Shown here in pieces: positions 61,235 through 64,000 of a DNA stretch of 64,000 nucleotides. Made by a program: the position numbers and the translations under genes. The number at the start of each line of letters is the position of its first letter. Position 1 is the first letter of the stretch. Source of the DNA: Mangrovibrevibacter kandeliae (lineage in GTDB: Bacteria > Pseudomonadota > Alphaproteobacteria > Rhizobiales > Rhizobiaceae); NCBI RefSeq assembly GCF_024519155.1, contig NZ_JANIFJ010000001.1:310001-374000 (forward strand). Direction: 5' to 3'. Below the pieces are notes generated by a model. The model searched no databases, was not told where the DNA came from, and worked only from the letters and a program-made list of their open reading frames with translations.

Positions 61235-61954
61235 ATGCAAGATTACCATCAGCAGTCAAGTCAAGAAGCCGTGAGTGAGAGGCGAAAGTTTTTGAAACTT
61301 TCGAGCGCGGCAGTGGTGGGAATGCTCGCCGCTGGGCTTGATATATCGGATCTCAGCCTGGGTGATGCTCTGGCGGCGGCCCCGGGAGGGTCGCGTATGG
61401 CGGCAGACGGCAGCATCGACCTCGGGATGGGCGATGTCGGAATCCTCAATTACGCCTACGCGCTCGAGCAGCTCGAGGCCGCCTTCTATACACAGGTGAC
61501 GCGCACTCCGTATCGCCGCATGAGCTCAGCTGAACGGCACATACTGAGGGATATCCGAGATCACGAGATCGCGCATCGGGACTTCTTCCGTGCCGCACTC
61601 GGACGAAATGCGATCCCCGCCTTGACCGTGGACTTCTCCAAGGTTGACTTCGGAAGCCGCGACAGTGTCCTCACGACTGCTCGCACCTTCGAAGACCTTG
61701 GCGTCGCCGCATACAATGGCGGCGGGCAGTATTTGAAGAAGCCGGAATATCTGCTGCTTGCAGGAAAAATCGTTTCCGTGGAAGCGCGGCATGCAGCAAC
61801 GATACGCGACCTGATCGCTCCCTTTAGTTCCGCCTTCGCGGGTGACGACGTCGTCGGCATCGGCGGCCTCGATGAAGCCAAGAGCCCGTCGGAGGTCCTA
61901 TCTGCGGCCAGGCCCTTCATTCGTACGCCTGTGACCGCGCCGCAACTGTCCTGA
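61235..61954 (+). CDS. Tat-exported ferritin-like protein
   Basis: A 239-residue protein. Twin-arginine motif SERRKFLKLSSAAVVGML (residues 15-32) marks a Tat signal peptide. The ferritin-like four-helix domain (Ferritin_2 type) supplies diiron-type residues ALEQLEAAFYTQV near 78, DIRDHEIAHRDFFRAALG near 106, EDLGVAAYNGGG near 150 and SVEARHAATIRD near 180. Members lie in the periplasm; function is unknown, perhaps iron or stress related. ATG at 61235 follows AGAGGAGACG. The second ferritin-like gene begins 26 bases after its stop. Confidence 0.82.
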   Translation: MQDYHQQSSQEAVSERRKFLKLSSAAVVGMLAAGLDISDLSLGDALAAAPGGSRMAADGSIDLGMGDVGILNYAYALEQLEAAFYTQVTRTPYRRMSSAERHILRDIRDHEIAHRDFFRAALGRNAIPALTVDFSKVDFGSRDSVLTTARTFEDLGVAAYNGGGQYLKKPEYLLLAGKIVSVEARHAATIRDLIAPFSSAFAGDDVVGIGGLDEAKSPSEVLSAARPFIRTPVTAPQLS

Positions 61955-61980
61955 TCCCAGCCCAAGCAAGAGAGAGTCTC

Positions 61981-62754
61981 GTGACCTATCAAACGCTTCT
62001 CGGCGGGATCGAGCCCGCATTCGCAACCAAAGTCGCCTCGCGCCGCGACCTCATCGTGACAAACGCGCTTCGCCTGGGGGTGCTGGCATCGGTGCCGGTA
62101 CTGCTCGGCGCCTGTGCCGCACGCCTCGTCAGCGGCGGCATGCCCAAGACGGTCGTTGAGGTCCTGAATTTCGCTCTCACCCTGGAGTACCTGGAGGACG
62201 ACTTTTACACGACCGCGCTGGGCAAACCGGGTCTCATCCCGACGCGCGTTCGTCCGGTCTTCGAGCAGATATCCAAGCACGAGAGCGAGCACGTAGCGCT
62301 GCTCAAGACGGTGCTTGGCCTCGATGCGGTCCAGAAGCCGAAATTCGACTTCACCGCTGGCGGCACCTTTGGCGATGTGTTCACGAACTATCGCACCTTC
62401 GTTGCGCTGTCGCAGGCTTTCGAAGACACCGGCGTGCGCGCCTACAAGGGTCAGGCGACCAAGCTAATGGGTGCCGACTTCATCCTGACGACGGCGCTAA
62501 AGATCCACTCGGTGGAGGCCCGACATGCCGCCGAGGTTCGGCGGCTGCGCGGCGAGAAGCCCTGGATCACGGGATCATCTCGCGGCAGCCTGCCAGCTGC
62601 GGCGCAGCCGGTCTACGCCGGAGAAGGAAAGACGGTGGAGCTCGGGATAACGCCGAGCGGTGTCCCTGCCTCCGCAGTCAGCGAAGCCTTCGACGAGCCG
62701 CTGACGAAGGAACAGGTGCTGGCGATCGCCGGAATGTTCATCGTATCGGCTTGA
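61981..62754 (+). CDS. Exported ferritin-like protein, second copy
   Basis: A 257-residue paralogue of the preceding protein. N-terminal SRRDLIVTNALRLGVL (about 20-35) is twin-arginine-like, and LLGACAA near residue 44 resembles a lipobox, so it may be a Tat-dependent lipoprotein. The domain has LTLEYLEDDFYTTALG near 66, EQISKHESEHVALLKTVLG near 93, AFEDTGVRAYKGQATKLMG near 145 and HSVEARHAAEVRRL near 178, giving the Glu/ExxH diiron set. GTG start. Operon with the first copy. Confidence 0.82.
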   Translation: MTYQTLLGGIEPAFATKVASRRDLIVTNALRLGVLASVPVLLGACAARLVSGGMPKTVVEVLNFALTLEYLEDDFYTTALGKPGLIPTRVRPVFEQISKHESEHVALLKTVLGLDAVQKPKFDFTAGGTFGDVFTNYRTFVALSQAFEDTGVRAYKGQATKLMGADFILTTALKIHSVEARHAAEVRRLRGEKPWITGSSRGSLPAAAQPVYAGEGKTVELGITPSGVPASAVSEAFDEPLTKEQVLAIAGMFIVSA

Positions 62755-62795
62755 GAGTGTGAGCGGACGGCAACAGGCCGAACGGCTCAGGGAGG

Positions 62796-62830
62796 GGCTT
62801 GCCCGCGCTTAGGGCGGGCAAGCCTTGCGT
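62796..62830 (+). terminator. Hairpin between convergent ferritin-like and fliI genes
   Basis: GGCTTGCCCGC (62796-62806) / GCGGGCAAGCC (62814-62824), perfect 11-bp stem with a 7-base loop, then TTGCGTT. The T-run is weak. It begins 42 bases after the ferritin-like stop. Confidence 0.6.
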
Positions 62831-62852
62831 TGCCGGCGCCGCGGTTGCGCTG

Positions 62853-64000
62853 TCAGCCCTTGGCCATGCCCTGCTTCAGCTGCCGGCTGAGATCGTCGAA
62901 CGGGGTCGTCGAGATCCTGTCGCCGGGCTTCTGGATGAGGCCGTCATAGATGACGGGCACGAGGTCGACAGCCTGATCGAGCGCCGTATCGGCGCCGCGC
63001 TGGTAGCCGCCGAGCAGGCGCAGGTCGCTGGTGTCCTCGAAGCGGGCGATCATCGACTTCAGGCGCGTCACCAGCTCGCGCTCCTGCGGGCTCCAGGACA
63101 GGTCCGCGAGACGCGAGATCGACTTCAGGACGTCGACCGCCGGGAAGCGGCCCTGCTCGCCGATGGCGCGGTCGAGCACGATGTGGCCGTCGAGCGTGCC
63201 GCGGATGGCGTCGGCGATCGGATCGTTGTGGTCGTCGCCGTCGACCAGCACGGAGAAGATGCCGGTGATGGTGCCCGATCCGTCGAGGCCGGGTCCGGCG
63301 CGCTCCAGAAGCCGGGGCAGCTCGGAGAAGACGCTCGGCGGATAGCCGCGCGCCACCGGTGGCTCGCCGGCCGCCAGCGCCACGTCGCGCGCGGCGTGGG
63401 CGAGGCGGGTGACGCTGTCGACGATCAGGAGCACGTGCTCGCCCCTGTCGCGGAAATACTCGGCCACCGTCGTCGCCGTCTTCGGCGCAAGGCGGCGCAT
63501 CATCGGGCTCTCGTCGCCGGTCGCCACCACGGTGACGACATTGGCGAGCTGGCCGTGCATGGTCTCCTCGAGGAACTCGCGCACCTCGCGGCCGCGCTCG
63601 CCGACGAGCGCCACCACCACGGTGTCGAAGCCCTTGGCGCGGGCGAGCATCCCCATCAGGGTCGACTTGCCGACGCCCGAGCCGGCGAAGATGCCGATGC
63701 GCTGGCCCTTGATCAGCGGGGTGAAGAGGTCGATCACCTTCACGCCCGTCGGCACCGGCTGCTTGATGCGTGCGCGCCGCATCGCCGGCGGGGCCATCGC
63801 GTCGGTCAGGCACTCCCGGTCGCCGCGCTCGAGCGGTCCCAGCCCGTCGCAAGGCCGGCCGAAGGCGTCGATGGCGCGGCCCTTCCAGCTTTCTGCGGGC
63901 GCGACGGTGAGCGGCCCGGCGCGCCGCGCCGGCGCCTTTACGCCGCGGTTGAAGCGGGTGGAGTAAGGCTTGACCGTGAGGGTGGCCTCCTCGATCCGAA
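62853..64000 (-). CDS. fliI: Flagellum-specific ATP synthase FliI (N-terminus outside window)
   Basis: The C-terminal 381 codons of a type III export ATPase. It has the P-loop FAGSGVGKSTLMGMLARA, VVVALVGERGREVREFLEE (catalytic Glu), LLIVDSVTRLAHAARDV (Walker B) and GYPPSVFSELPRLLERAG, then GSGTITGIFSVLVDGDDHNDP and LDGHIVLDR. Upstream in frame, ESWKGRAIDAFGRPCDGLGP is the FliI/F1-beta-like linker, and the frame stays open to the window edge, so the start codon lies beyond position 64000. FliI drives export of flagellar substrates at the basal body. The C-terminus at 62853 is complete. Flagellar neighbours are expected outside the window. Confidence 0.95.
   Translation of the reverse strand, partial: RIEEATLTVKPYSTRFNRGVKAPARRAGPLTVAPAESWKGRAIDAFGRPCDGLGPLERGDRECLTDAMAPPAMRRARIKQPVPTGVKVIDLFTPLIKGQRIGIFAGSGVGKSTLMGMLARAKGFDTVVVALVGERGREVREFLEETMHGQLANVVTVVATGDESPMMRRLAPKTATTVAEYFRDRGEHVLLIVDSVTRLAHAARDVALAAGEPPVARGYPPSVFSELPRLLERAGPGLDGSGTITGIFSVLVDGDDHNDPIADAIRGTLDGHIVLDRAIGEQGRFPAVDVLKSISRLADLSWSPQERELVTRLKSMIARFEDTSDLRLLGGYQRGADTALDQAVDLVPVIYDGLIQKPGDRISTTPFDDLSRQLKQGMAKG

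Noticed and set aside
1-64000. CRISPR array, tRNA or rRNA genes
   Set aside because: No regularly spaced short repeats, no tRNA T-loop or CCA-type ends in a cloverleaf context, and no rRNA-like sequence was found by reading.

Overview
The window is high-GC DNA (about 70% in most rows) from an alphaproteobacterium, most likely a member of the Hyphomicrobiales (Rhizobiales). This rests on an Omp25/RopB-type outer-membrane barrel, an HWE-family sensor kinase, a seven-subunit Mrp antiporter, the rhizobial-type AnsA-like asparaginase, reductive pyrimidine catabolism genes and a FliI homologue, all in dense overlapping operons. No rRNA, tRNA, CRISPR array, complete insertion sequence, integrase or replication origin was seen.

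Layout. 0-9.2 kb: a membrane protein, class I fructose-bisphosphate aldolase, a secreted cytochrome c, an Omp25-like barrel, a PfkB sugar kinase, two protocatechuate-branch enzymes (pcaD, pcaB), an asparaginase and the MeaB chaperone. 9.3-17.2 kb: a possible small RNA or attenuator, an MFS transporter, CorA, both methylmalonyl-CoA mutase subunits and an HWE kinase. 17.6-26.9 kb: class IV aminotransferase plus cupin, Fe superoxide dismutase, cytochrome c', a diheme cytochrome, a DHA2 exporter with an SDR and divergent LysR regulator, then an ArsR/AHSA1/GST operon. 26.9-37.4 kb: oligopeptidase B-like peptidase, the complete mrpABCDEFG operon, and a dioxygenase/carboxylesterase pair resembling MhqO/MhqD.

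37.4-39.4 kb is the clearest foreign-looking segment. The row 38101-38160 is 40% GC against 73% in the row 36841-36900. It carries two overlapping genes of no recognised family. The second has a HEPN-type RN(x3)H ribonuclease motif, and both share a similar helical, winged-helix-like segment. This is the best candidate for an undescribed (possibly defence or toxin) system. Its function is inference only.

39.4-55.3 kb: soluble transhydrogenase, then a pyrimidine catabolic region. It encodes dihydropyrimidine dehydrogenase (preT, preA), an omega-aminotransferase, beta-ureidopropionase, dihydropyrimidinase and a NitT/TauT-type ABC importer. Together they would take up a pyrimidine-like substrate and convert uracil through dihydrouracil and N-carbamoyl-beta-alanine to beta-alanine and malonate semialdehyde. 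Two type II toxin-antitoxin modules (hicBA and mazEF) sit inside this region, and mazF overlaps the dihydropyrimidinase start. 55.3-55.9 kb is a block of intergenic repeats. 55.9-64 kb: an epimerase, a hybrid sensor kinase (HisKA-HATPase-REC-HPt), a MetE-C-like methyltransferase, two Tat-exported ferritin-like proteins and the C-terminal part of fliI, which runs off the window end.
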